NCBI GenBank assembly: GCA_029204045.2 | Contig: JAQNDB010000485.1 | Coordinates: forward strand, 1-64,000 | Length of the DNA: 64,000 nt | Reading direction: 5' to 3' | Source of the DNA: Tillandsia leiboldiana | Taxonomy: Eukaryota; Streptophyta; Magnoliopsida; Poales; Bromeliaceae | Shown: one piece after another, positions 1 through 10,936 of the stretch | Position numbering within the stretch: the stretch's first letter is position 1 | Layout of the letters: every line of letters begins with the position of its first letter | Position numbers and translations under genes: made by a program | Notes under the pieces: generated by a model | The model's input: only the letters and a program-made list of their open reading frames with translations | Told to the model about the DNA's origin: nothing | Database searches by the model: none

Positions 1-1178
1 TAAAAGGAAGTTCTACAGAGTTAGAGCAAGGTTTCCAGCAACTTGGACTCGACCTGCACCCTCGGATGACCACAGCCGGGGAAGAAGATGACTCCCATGC
101 ATTGAAATTCGTGATGAGCAACCTGAGGCATCTGGGACCCAACTAAAGGCACCAACAGGTGCTAATTACCTCCCTGATGCTCCCATACCCTTGCTTGGTG
201 ACGGGAAGACGCGACGCCGGCGGGCACAAGCTCTATTTCGAGCCCTTCAAGCCTTAATGGCGAATTCAACGAGCCCATGGGAAGCCCTCAAGCTTGACAA
301 GGTAGGCTCCCTAGACCCGTACAAAGCTTCCCGACCCACTCTGGTTTGATGGGAAGGCTTAAGGAGTCTGGTGCTTCGGATTTACCCAAAATCCCTTCGA
401 GCTCTGGTCCAGGGTAGCTCAAGAGACCACCTGCACTTATGCAAGATTCTTGCACCCAAACGGTTTCACACCTAACCTCCACCACCAGGCTTTGCCCAAC
501 ACATTTCGTGGCTTCTTAGGGTGGCAGAGGCCCAATGCACAAAGCCTCAAAGGCTCAGGCCCAAGAACACTCAAGTTGCTGAAGAAAAAGCAATAATTTG
601 GTGCTTTTCACGCATTTTCGAGGCAATCCGCTCGACGTTTTGTGAAACGGACTTCGCCACGACGTCCGCTCGTCGAGACCTGTCAGGTAGCATATTGTTG
701 GTTCGTTTGATGCCGGATAAAATCTCGGGCCATTTAATTCGAGATTTGCGGTATATGGCACGCACTGATGCACCCGGGTCGCCAAACGCGAAATCGTCAG
801 TGCCATTGCGCTCAGAACGTCGAAATTAGTTAGGATCCATTACTCATACCCCTATGTCAGGGTTTTAGACAGTGGTTCGGCCAACTGTCCCTCGCGAAGG
901 GTCGAAATCGCGAGTTACTATTCACACTTAAGTCGCGGGGCCCGTTTTTGATTTCTGATTTCTGGAAGATCCGACCGTCGGATCGAAAACATATCAATAT
1001 GAAACTTCTATGTTTCGACGCGACGATCGCAATGGTGATCTCGGATTTTCCAGATCAGACCCGATCAAAAGTCGACATTTCTGGGCCACTATTGACCCAC
1101 TAATTGCCCATTTTGCTATTTAAATAATTCTGAAAATTATTGTAACTTAAATTGGGATTAAAAATTACGGTTATTACA
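1..1178 (-). mobile_element. diverged end of a Ty3/gypsy LTR, truncated by the window edge
   Basis: This stretch is a distant relative of the terminal part of the 4.7-kb LTR at 19873-24595. The block at about 610-830 matches 18690-18930, and 885-1178 matches 18965-19269 with many substitutions. It ends in ...TTATTACA, parallel to the ...GGTTACTACA end of the younger LTR. Directly after 1178 begins sequence that is also found at 40396, so 1178 is the insertion boundary. It is much more diverged than the two younger LTRs are from each other, so it is an older insertion. Orientation is inferred from that element, whose 5' LTR end lies on the minus strand. The small ORFs inside look random. Confidence 0.75.
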
Positions 1179-2162
1179 TGCACCAACTAATAGCAACTAA
1201 TACCTTACACTAGTTAAAATATCCACTAAACTCAAATAACAAACATACACTTGATTGTATCACTAAAAAACAAATGCGGAGCATAACTACAACTAATTCA
1301 CCTCTCACTTGATTGTATCACTAAAAAAAAATGCGGAGCAAAACTACAACTATTCCTCTAGCGACGTTGAGCAAAACTACAACTTATTATAACAGATTAA
1401 TCATTAAACTATCATTGCTAGTTTACTAAATGTCTTAAATATGGACTGACACCGCTATCAAATACCGTGATATATGCTACTACAAGAACAAAGAAAAACT
1501 AATTACATCATACCTAATTCTTTTGTACCAAATGGGGTTAAGAAGCTATAATATTGGCTTCATGATAATATTAATTTCCCAAAGTAAATAATCCTAAAAT
1601 GTATAAGTCTAGATATAGTAATTGTGTGACTATAATAGGAAAAAGTAAGTATGAGAAAAGCCATAAATGCCTTAGAAGAATAAAATGCCGAATAGAGTTT
1701 AAATCATTAAAATTATTTTCAATGACCAATGAATTTAAAATATCCGAAAAGACTAACTAGCTCCAAAATGAAATATTGCAAGTACAATTACTTGGAAAAG
1801 ACTAGTTTAATTCAGTGTGGCTCCGCCGAAAACAAAGAATTCTTGGTCCAAGAACAACCCAAATGGGGCCCAAACTAACTAGCAGATTTATGTGTAAATA
1901 TAAGATGGTTGGCAGGTACTTGATAATCTCGTCGATAGTCGAAAGGATATATGGTTCAGACTCTGTATACAAAGATAAACTATCAACAGATGTTTTTGAT
2001 GACTCCCGGAATTATCATGGTGAACTATCTTGATTGATTAAACAAAAAGCTGATAATTTGTCGGCAAATTTGATCAGACTGTGTACCAATTTTCTCAAAC
2101 ATAAGCCGCTATACATATAAAGAGATCGTCACATGAAAATCTAGCTGGTAACAGTAACTTAC
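1179..2162. other. non-coding left part of unit A1
   Basis: AT-rich DNA with no credible reading frame. A short motif around cttgattgtatcactaaaaa occurs twice (about 1250-1275 and 1308-1330) as an imperfect tandem repeat, and the same repeat is present in A2. The part next to 2162 lies downstream of the exonuclease exon donor and is probably intron. I did not find the next expected exon. Confidence 0.5.
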
Positions 2163-2395
2163 GGAGGCTCAGATCAGCAGTAGGATCACACTTGTACTGA
2201 GCAAAGTAATGCTTCAAAGTGTAAAATGACCAGCGCCCAAACTCAGGAACGGGCATAGCTATCTGCACATCTTCCGATATCAACTGCTTGAAGTCTTTAT
2301 CCGGGGAGCCAATTACAACTCAAAATCCCTTTGTAGAATTTTATCTTTTAGTGTAGCCACTACATCATCTGCCTCATAACCATTAACTTAACAAA
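2163..2395 (-). pseudogene. 5'-3' exonuclease family exon, frameshifted copy (A1)
   Basis: On the minus strand this is the A1 copy of the exon described at 41398-41632. It encodes the PIN/FEN-like core of a plant 5'-3' exonuclease, including a GYEADDVVATL-like segment and SPDKDFKQLISEDVQI. The splice boundaries are preserved: a ...GGCAG acceptor before 2395 and a CC|GTAAGT donor after 2163. Compared with A2, two single T/A bases are missing (near 2333 and near 2388), which breaks the frame before the SPDKDF segment. The family binds and cuts 5' flaps or duplex DNA. No other exon was recognised nearby, so I read this as a gene fragment. The two 1-base losses lie in homopolymers and could be sequencing error. 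Confidence 0.65.
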
Positions 2396-3250
2396 CTGCC
2401 TTAGTTAATAATTTGATTTCACACGTAGTTCACCAAAATATAACACTAACATTCGTGATTAGAGCACCTAAACTTAAATCAGTTTCAAGAAAGAACACCA
2501 GGGATTGGGAGGAAATACAAGCAATTAAAAGACCTTTTGGCTAGTTGTAAAGGAATGCTTTATGATGAATAAACCTGCTTCAACATCAATGGCTACGAGT
2601 TCAAAATAACCATAACAATAATAATAAAAAAGGGAATAGATTCCTATGGAACCAAAATGTACCACAATTTTGATTCGGCCCATACTCCATACTGTATGAT
2701 AGCTTGAACTCACCTTCGAATCGTTATAAATAAGCCCTATTTCTGTAAGATGAAAGAAGGGGTTCAAGTACTTAAAAGGACTCCACATCCGAGATTCATT
2801 TTGAGACATGCCTATAGGTGACTTTCACGAGACTAACGCATCATGTTTATAAGGTTGCAGCAAACTAGAGATTAAACAATCATATGGCAAATAAAAACCA
2901 TGGAAAAATTAAGCTAAACATTTCATGAGTGGCGTATACACTCTGCTTAAGCATTATGAGAATCATCCATTAAGCATTCCACGAACAAAAAGTGCAAACT
3001 TTTGCGATGCCTGGAAGCTGAAATGAGCATTTGAACCGTCAAAGCAGAAACTAAAAAGCTGTCATACACCTTTTGAATGAAAAAGTGATTAGTATTTCTT
3101 CAAATACTCTACTCAAATAGCAATTTTGCATCAACTTTAGCTGGAGCAAAGAGCTCCTTTAGTACAACTGAGAGTAGATTTTACTAATCAATCGTTTCTC
3201 TCGCCCTTCAAAAAAGAGGGTAAGATCAGAAAACGAGAAAATTTACCCTT
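2396..3250. other. intron-like or intergenic DNA between exonuclease and polymerase fragments
   Basis: No recognised gene. A 94-codon minus-strand frame at 2525-2809 is kept in both duplication copies with one amino-acid difference, but it resembles nothing I know and its composition (Tyr, Phe, Ile, Ser) suits AT-rich non-coding DNA. On the minus strand within it lies a good acceptor (ATCTTACAG) followed about 30 nt later by a donor (GTGAGT), so a mini-exon of the exonuclease gene is possible but unproven. Confidence 0.35.
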
Positions 3251-3444
3251 GTTAACAAACCAGATGGCAGTTACCAAGGCCATGCTCATAACTGTCTTAT
3301 ATCCTTTCGCCTTCAATTGCTTTCATTTCATGATGCTTATAAATGGTATAACAACCACCGGAAGCAAATTGTAGCTTCGGACAGCAGCTTAATTCAATTT
3401 CTGCGCAAGCGAGGACCCATTTCAGTTCATAGCCAAGGTGCTGT
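3251..3444. other. rearranged flank of the polymerase fragment
   Basis: Probably part of the mitochondrial-derived insert. The 20-mer ccatgctcataactgtctta at 3280-3299 also occurs at 4329-4348 inside the polymerase motif-B coding region. The motifs 'tatccttt' and 'accaagg' sit around both copies in different order. This suggests a small scrambled duplication. The same arrangement is present in A2 near 42520. Confidence 0.45.
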
Positions 3445-4365
3445 CTAAGAGCTGTCAAGCAGGGCCTTAAATTCATTCCACTTCTCAGCATGGTGTTTCC
3501 CGCCATCCGAAGGACTCTGAAAAAGAGCTTCGCCGCACACTGTATTGACATATAACTCGTAACTACTTACTATTGCAGATATCTTTATATCCCATTTCTT
3601 TTCATCTTTCTTGCTAGAATACTTAAGAAAAAGAAATTCCAAAATTAATCTAAGATGCTCACTGGGAATAGGATCTTTCGCCCAGTGAAAGTAATGCGCG
3701 CTTGAGTTCTTCTTCGACAACCACTCCCTTATAGAGTCTGCCGAATCCATTTCTGATGGTGACTCAGATACATCTCTGTAATACGGCCTCATCATATTCA
3801 TATTAATAAACTTATTTATTACTCGAAGCGGAGCACCCATATTCACAAAAACCCCCGTATAAATATCGGGAACCAGTCTTGCGTAATGAGCAGTAGTTAT
3901 GAAATTATCGTGTACTGTGTACACCGGCGCTCCGCGCCTCAAAGATAGTTCTTCCACCACTTTCATAGCTATAAGGGCATCATTCTGGTGAATAAAGTTG
4001 GCGCACGTTGAGGATCGAGTCTTGCGACTATCCCTATCCGGCGTAGGCACTCGGAGAGTAACCCGACGTCTCTTCTTGCTCACCCTATCATAAATCCATA
4101 TATTAGCACCTACACTACGTGTATAATCCTGCACAGTTGTAAAGTATGGTATACTATAGTATACTGGTTTACCCAAGGCAGAACAAAACCAACCGATTAG
4201 ACTAATCAACTTAATAAAATTGGCTATGTCTGGATATTTATCGCTCCAAAATTCATGGCAAAGTACACCGATCTCATAGCTATCCTTATAGCTTAGCAAT
4301 GAACCAGAAACATCCCTTATATCCTTTGCCATGCTCATAACTGTCTTACCATATACCAAGGGCAT
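3445..4365 (-). pseudogene. C-terminal part of a mitochondrial-plasmid-type single-subunit RNA polymerase (copy A1)
   Basis: The 306-codon frame resembles the C-terminal half of the phage-type DNA-directed RNA polymerase encoded by linear plasmids of plant mitochondria. Visible motifs are the motif-B region at residues 2-16 (PLVYGKTVMSMAKDI), NFIHQNDA at 123-130, and motif C at 151-155 (VHDNF), whose Asp is a catalytic metal ligand in the family. The upstream part with motif A and its catalytic Asp is missing: extending the frame past the first Met meets a TAG after about 16 codons. Full proteins are roughly 900-1000 residues, so this cannot be an active polymerase. Flanking DNA looks mitochondrial. 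The likely origin is mitochondrial DNA with an integrated plasmid that moved to the nucleus. The frame is uninterrupted here, but the A2 copy has a stop. Confidence 0.82.
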
Positions 4366-5180
4366 GAAGAGGGAAAGCGCAGTGAATGGAATCAGGTCCG
4401 GTAAGTTCGTTCGCTATCTTTACTTGACTTGACATAATACCAAAGAGTGAGGAAAGAGCTTGAGAGCAGACTCAGTAATAAGTAAGTAATTTCCCTATGG
4501 GATTGGAACTACTTCGTATCTCTTTCCCTTTACCTTCCTTCTTTGCTTCGACAACTATTTTATATCTATTTTTTAGATAGTCGATGTGGGAAAGTCTATT
4601 TTAAAAAAGAAAACCGCCTCTGAAATTGTTCTAGTAGCCAAGTCTAATTATCCAATTGCGTCTTGCATGTGTAGCTAAGTTGAAAAGACAAATTTTCCTT
4701 TATATGCTTTTTTATCTCAATATCATCCTCGATGTAATATTAGTACATCAATCAAGTTTTTCTCCCAGTTTGGAAATATATAGTTTATTTTTTAATAAAT
4801 CAAACAATGCTAGCTATTACTCGTTTTCTAATTTATTTCATCCCGGATTCTACCAATGACAAATAATTTACAAACTCTAAAATTTACAAAACGTCTACAA
4901 CTAGTTATCTATAGTTACATGCAAGCTGTACGATACTAAATCCAATACATGTAGAGAAAAAAAAAAAACACTATTGAACTCTACATACGATGACGACGAC
5001 AAATAAGCTTGTAATAAAAAAGGTGTGCGGTAAAAGAACGAGGTAAAGAGGGCAACATCACCTGTCAAAAGGGTAGCTCCTTAGTAGTAAGCTTCCGATA
5101 GCCTTCCCATACAAATAGTAAGTAGGGACGGATGGTATTCCCTTCCTTGGCTCTACTGATAGTACTACGATTTCCTTTCA
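4366..5180. other. mitochondrial-like non-coding DNA next to the polymerase fragment
   Basis: No gene. Parts of this stretch (4380-4600 and 5025-5170) have the look of plant mitochondrial intergenic DNA: mixed base composition, runs such as ctctttccctttaccttcct, and no A/T arms like the rest of the window. Together with the plasmid-type polymerase this suggests a nuclear insertion of mitochondrial origin. I judge this by composition and general resemblance only; an alignment to mitochondrial genomes would decide it. Confidence 0.4.
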
Positions 5181-5503
5181 AATAATTATAAATTGCTATA
5201 ATAATGCGTTACCTATTGACTGTATATACTAATTATCTAACAAACAACTAGTTAATTTACTAAGCATTACCTATTTGATTACTAACATACACAAAGACAC
5301 CATTTTGGAAGATAACAAGTTTGGATGCATGTTTTTTCATCTTGATAACACCTTTTTACTAGCACAGCTGTAACTAACTAGATCATACATTCATGAACAG
5401 TTTCAGTATGAACAACCCAAAAGAAAATACAAATAAACATATGCAAAGTGACATATCTCCATCCAAGAGAAAGTCACAACTCATTTTTAACTAATGACCC
5501 ACT

Positions 5504-5785
5504 TTAAACTATGTTACCAACTAGTATTAGATCAAGGACAAGCTTAAATAAGGCGAGGAGCTCACCAGATACAACATCTTGATGAGGCTGCAAGCGAAGC
5601 TCTTCATTAATCAGCTTAAGCCCCGGATCGTCCGAGATGGTATTCTGCGCTTGCTTCTTCTCTATGTGGTACAGATCCAGCCCAATAATATCTGAGAGAT
5701 CGATCAAAGAATTGCGGGGCCCAATTTCTTGATCTGTCTCGATTTCGAACCTCAAACGATCCTGATACCAAATTGTTTTTGCCAA
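5504..5785 (-). CDS. conserved unknown 93-codon frame at a possible first exon (A1)
   Basis: I do not recognise this frame. It is kept open in both duplication copies (A2: 44747-45028) with two amino-acid differences. It is acidic in its first half (REIETDQE-like region) and Leu/Ile-rich at the end. At about 5565 the minus strand reads TCTG|GTGAGC, a good splice donor, so the real exon may end there. It lies just downstream, on the minus strand, of a GC-rich block (5870-6130) shared with 45110-45370, 30165-30450 and 59725-60030, so it may be the first exon or 5' UTR region of a duplicated gene. A related stretch at 51895-52090 has no open frame, which argues that it may be non-coding. Confidence 0.25.
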   Translation of the reverse strand: MAKTIWYQDRLRFEIETDQEIGPRNSLIDLSDIIGLDLYHIEKKQAQNTISDDPGLKLINEELRLQPHQDVVSGELLALFKLVLDLILVGNIV

Positions 5786-6130
5786 AATGAATTCTAAGAC
5801 TCTTGAGGTAAAAATTGAACAAAATAAATTAAAGATATTAAAGAAATCTTCTACGCAAGAATCAAACTCTACCGAATTTCGCGGCGATCACGGAAGGAGC
5901 CAAACGTTTTCTCCGGATGCGGTAATCGCACGCGAGACCGAGAGGAGGACGTGGATGCGGAATCGGCACCTTAGAAAACGGAGCGCTGGGGGGCGTTGGC
6001 GGGAGGGGGAGGGGGAGAGCTAGAGCGAGAGAGGGCTCGGGGCGAGAGGAGCGCAAGCGTTGGGGGTAGCCAGAGAGATCGGGTTGCGGGGGACGGGATG
6101 CTCAATTAATGGGCCGGTGTTGTGATGGGC
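5786..6130 (-). promoter_or_regulatory. GC-rich 5'-region block of a duplicated gene family (A1)
   Basis: This GC-rich block includes ttttctccggatgcggtaat and the purine-rich agaccgagaggaggacg. It recurs in A2, in the A2 insertion (46165-46330), and more distantly in C1 and C2. Near its outer end are TGGGCC/TGGGCT motifs of the kind found in plant housekeeping promoters (site II elements). I infer a 5' UTR plus proximal promoter reading on the minus strand. There is no direct proof of transcription. The plus-strand ORF here (5787-6023) is probably accidental. Confidence 0.35.
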
Positions 6131-6149
6131 TCAAATCGTGGAAGGGATG

Positions 6150-6292
6150 ATATTGTTTTTCTTTGGCCTAAGCCCAGCCCGGCCTGGCCCGGATTAAAAT
6201 TCGGGCCGATCCAACGCACAAGGAGCCGAGCCAAGCCGAAAATGGGCCGAGCCGAAAATTGGACCCAGACCCGGATATCACGAGCCGTGCTG

Positions 6293-6299
<7 letters not shown>
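6150..6299. repeat. GGCC/CCGG-rich island (A1)
   Basis: A degenerate repeat of GCC/CGG-rich words (agcccagcccggcctggccc, then gccgagcc repeated) embedded in AT-rich DNA and ending at a long T tract. The same design recurs at 38350-38877, 45405-45544, 32265-32590 and 61855-62165, so it belongs to a dispersed family. Confidence 0.7.

Positions 6300-6340
<41 letters not shown>
6300..6340 (+). repeat. poly(T) tract, 41 T
   Basis: An uninterrupted T run separating the GC-rich island from an AT-rich arm that starts gtggaggttttagaaatttt. The same junction occurs at 38878-38919 and 45545-45581. Confidence 0.95.
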
Positions 6341-6341
<1 letters not shown>

Positions 6342-7298
6342 TGGAGGTTTTAGAAATTTTTATCTTCTAAAATCTAAAACTTTAACAACTAATGGTTGCT
6401 ACAAGCTTGTCGGTACTCAGTTGAGCCATTTTCCACAAATTTAGGACAAATAGAAAATTCTCAACTTCAGCAAATTGGTTGTAGGGGTTCTAGAAGAAAT
6501 GATCATATATCAAACATCTATGTTAAAACTTTTATTCTTCTTTATCTTCTGAATAATCGGGCCACAAGCTTTCTATTCGAAGCAGGATTATTGAATTGTA
6601 GGTGACATTTTGTATGAACTGAAAGATATTGACTATGCTTGACAAGGAGACTCCTTCTGATGCACTAAGCAATTTTCTTTAAAATAGTTAAGTAAAGATA
6701 GAAGTGTTTTGAAGCAATTTACCTACAATTATTCAAGCCAATGCTTTGATTTGTGGGACATCCATAACCACATTTCCAGCAGAAAAATGTTCAATTTGAT
6801 GCAGCATGCAAAACCCTTCGCTATATTGTCTTATTTCATTAGATTTTGATGACCTTCTCCAGTTTCGATGGTTTTGCCAAATGTTTGATTTCATGCCATT
6901 AATTGAACTTCTAAAGCTTTTCTGTAATATAGAATTTGCTAGATTTGGTGTAACACCCTGAACCCCACACTTTTTGGGTTAGGGTGGTTACATTTTGGTT
7001 TGATATGAGTTGAATTCTATGTAGATAGTACTAATTCCTTGGTGAAGCTTTTCTCTCAATTACTTGGTGCATTTAATTTCCTTCTAGTGTGTTTTATTGC
7101 CTCACTTTTGTATTTGTTGCTTGGAATTTGTTGTTAGAGTGAATTGGATGATCGATTTGATTTTTCTTATATTGTCTAAGTCGGTGGTGATTGAATTAAG
7201 TACGACTCATTTGTTTCTATTACTATGTTTTCATAAAGGTTATGATTCGAATTTTGCGTAAGTCTTTGAGGTTTCAGACTTGTTTCCACATGTTGCAG
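6341..7298. other. non-coding or intronic DNA upstream of the TFIIS pseudogene (A1)
   Basis: No gene recognised. The 3' part is probably an intron of the TFIIS pseudogene, because it runs T-rich into an acceptor (ccacatgttgcag) ending at 7298. A short frame around 6625-6665 is conserved in A2 but too short to assign. Confidence 0.45.
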
Positions 7299-7870
7299 GT
7301 CGGGAAACGTCTTCGCGCCCTCACAAAACATTCACACCCGAAGATTAAAGCAGCGGCTTCTGACTAGTTGGGCTTCTGGAAAAACATTGTTATCAAGGAG
7401 AGTTCTAGCGGCAAGAAAAGCAGAACTTCTGAAAATAAAAATTGTGCTAAACTTGAAACCAAATCCGCGACAACAGTACACACAATCAATATAAGAAGAC
7501 TCCAGAAGCTTCTTCCGTAAAGATCAACAAGGTTCAAAAATCAGCAAATCCTAATGCCACTAGAGAAGAGAGTAAGGTCTCGAGTGTTCCCAAATCATCG
7601 TCGGCCCCTCTTGCCCTCCCTAAATTCGCATCTCTGATCAAATGTGACGACCCTGCGCGGGACAAAGTCCGCGAACTTCTCGCCGAGACGTTTTCCAAGG
7701 TTTCTGAAGAAACAGGCGAGAACGAAAGAGACCAAGTGAGAAACATTTTAGATGAAGTCAATTCTTGCGACCCGTTCCGAGCGGCTGTAACGGTGGAGTC
7801 TGCTCTGTTTGAAAAGTTGGTGGCTCCGCAGGCTGCCATAAGCAGAAATACCGATCTATTATTTACCGTT
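7299..7870 (+). pseudogene. transcription elongation factor TFIIS pseudogene (A1)
   Basis: The segment after the acceptor at 7298 encodes VGKRLRALTKHSHPKIKAA, matching the end of the TFIIS N-terminal (LW) domain. A TAG at 7365-7367 then replaces the next conserved Leu-type codon. After a frame change the TFIIS central domain follows: KCDDPARDKVRELL at about 7640-7680, then NILDEVNSCDPFRAAVTVES and FEKL. At about 7815 a single G is missing compared with A2, which shifts the frame before the expected GxSxG...KYRSI stretch. The C-terminal zinc ribbon is absent: similarity ends where a GC-rich island begins near 7900. TFIIS stimulates transcript cleavage by stalled RNA polymerase II. This copy cannot make a working protein. 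Confidence 0.8.
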
Positions 7871-7899
7871 TCATTTGCATCCAAAAAACTCATATTTTT

Positions 7900-8215
7900 G
7901 GGGCCAAAACCGGCCTCAGTTCGGCCCGTCTCAGCCCTGCCCAGCTAAAACCCACATTTTCCAGGCATTAACAGGCCTATGCCCAGCCGAGCCCGTCTCG
8001 GCTTGGCTCGGCGCGGTCCTGGCCTGTTTCGACATGTATAATGTGGGCTGACCCGAGCCTACCCAAGCGGGGCAGAGCCTGTCCAGGCTGGGCCCGAAAA
8101 ATTCGGACCTAATAAGGCCTATAAAAGCCGGGCTGAGCTTAGGCCTGATTAGGACTAGTTAGGCTCAGTCTTAAATGATTGGAGCCGGACCAAATTCGGC
8201 CCTTTAAGAAACTTT
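7900..8215. repeat. GC-rich island after the TFIIS fragment (A1)
   Basis: Degenerate GGCC/CCGG-rich words (cggcccgtctcagccctgcc, gaggcctgatta-like blocks) replace the expected 3' part of the TFIIS gene. A2 has the same junction at about 47640. The island has probably inserted into, or recombined with, the pseudogene. Confidence 0.6.
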
Positions 8216-8266
8216 CCTTTCTAGATAGAGTGGAAAATAGTTAGTCTTGTTCGCGGCCACAAAATG

Positions 8267-9320
<1,054 letters not shown>

Positions 9321-10221
9321 TGTCACGCCCCGAGTTCAAAAACCAGTGTATAAAATTTTTTTTTTTTTAAATCAGAGTTGCAAAAACAGCCAGGGCAATG
9401 ACAGACCGCCACATATATAGAAGAGTCCCAATCCCCTTTGGAATTGAGCCTTTTCTATATATGCACGGCTAGCTTGGCAACAACATCAGAGTACTAACTA
9501 CGTACAACAACTATCAAAAATTACAATTTAATTATTACAACAACTCAACAAATGAATTACACATTTCTTTTAACTGATACAAATACATGTGCATTCGGCT
9601 GTCCAGGGTCAATCTCTATATCGATACCTCGTCAATTCGTCACGACATCCCAACACCCGCGCGACCTGAAAAACAGTCGCCCGAGGGTGTGAGACACACC
9701 GGAGTGTATCCCAGTGGGCACGACGAGCCGAGAAATAGCGGATCGTACCTACTGGTATACAATACTAGAGGATAGTAAAAGCTCACTGTTAGGAAAAGCA
9801 ATTATCATAAAGGAACAGTGTTTACTCTAAGTAAAGTCATTATGAGTTAAGACAGATAAGAAATATCATTATGGGATAACATAGAGATCAACAACTCTAT
9901 TATAATGGAAGCAACGTGGAGATCAACAAGTATATCCTCATGAAAGTGTCATGGAGTGTCAGCAGATATGAAAGCACTGGTAGGATCAGCAACTCAATAA
10001 TCATGATACTAAAAGTAAAGGCATCATATCAAATCTCGACATGTATAGGTGGATAATTGAAATCAAATCCAGGAATCAATGGATAATGAAGTAAACATAT
10101 CAATCAGCAACTCATGCATCAATAGATGAAATACTAAAACCAACCCAATCTCAAGCCACCATATTGGTCATCAAGACCTCAGGGAAAACCTCGCCGAACC
10201 TGGCACCAACCTGGCTGACAT

Positions 10222-10293
10222 ACTCCGGCACCCTCGGGCACTAACCTGGGAGTCAACACTCCGGCACCCTTAGGCACTAACCTGGGAGTCACG
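10222..10293. repeat. 36-bp tandem repeat, two units, inside the LTR
   Basis: Units at 10222-10257 and 10258-10293, each beginning actccggcaccct and containing gggcactaacctgggagtca with small differences. Repeated in the right LTR near 20774-20845. Confidence 0.75.
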
Positions 10294-10800
10294 GGTAGCT
10301 ACTGCTAACCACTTTACCGGTAAAGAACATTTCCACGGGGCGCGACCCCGGCAATGTTCGTGAAGTACAACAGTGCGGGCGATAAATCATGCGAATGCTC
10401 AAGCTCACGGTCCTCTGACCGGGTAATCGGCAATAAGCCGGGAACTATCCCTTTTGGGATTCAGCAATAATACCATATCAGAATATCATCTCAATCACAT
10501 GCAAGAACAACAGCAACTATAATGATCCAGGAACAATCAGGGGAACTGATATCTCAGATGTCGCAATAATCACGAACAAGTACCAACATGGAAATTTACT
10601 ACAAATCGATCATACAACTAAACACATGATGTTTTTGAGAAAACATTTTGAAAACAAGTTCTAGGTCCAAACTTCGAAGAGCAATGCCTTTGTCCTATCA
10701 AACAAGAACAGACTCAGGCGACCCTACGAAGCTCGGTAAAAACATTTATTTAATAAAATCATGTATTTAGCAACATAACGGGTGAACAACAAGCCGAAAC

Positions 10801-10936
10801 AATCCGATCAACGATGCAATGTCAGAATCAACTGGATCTCAACTCATATGCAGGAATAATTATCAACTAATCCAATCAAGGATGCAATATCAGAATCAAC
10901 TGAATCTCAACTCATAGGCAGGAATAATTATCAACC
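10801..10936. repeat. 68-bp tandem repeat, two units, inside the LTR
   Basis: Units at 10801-10868 and 10869-10936, each with gatgcaat.tcagaatcaact and caggaataattatcaac. Kept in the right LTR near 21353-21488. Confidence 0.8.

Noticed and set aside
1815..2033. 72-codon plus-strand ORF in A1
   Set aside because: Not kept in A2, where a one-base difference breaks it. No recognisable domain.
4656..4859. 67-codon plus-strand ORF after the polymerase fragment
   Set aside because: The A2 copy (43896-44108) changes frame in the middle, and the sequence resembles AT-rich non-coding DNA.
6259..6444. ORF with a poly-Phe run (and similar at 38741-38962)
   Set aside because: It translates the poly(T) tract and has no counterpart frame of equal length at 45545.
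7534..7893. 119-codon minus-strand ORF over the TFIIS fragment
   Set aside because: The plus strand matches TFIIS; the minus frame is a shadow.
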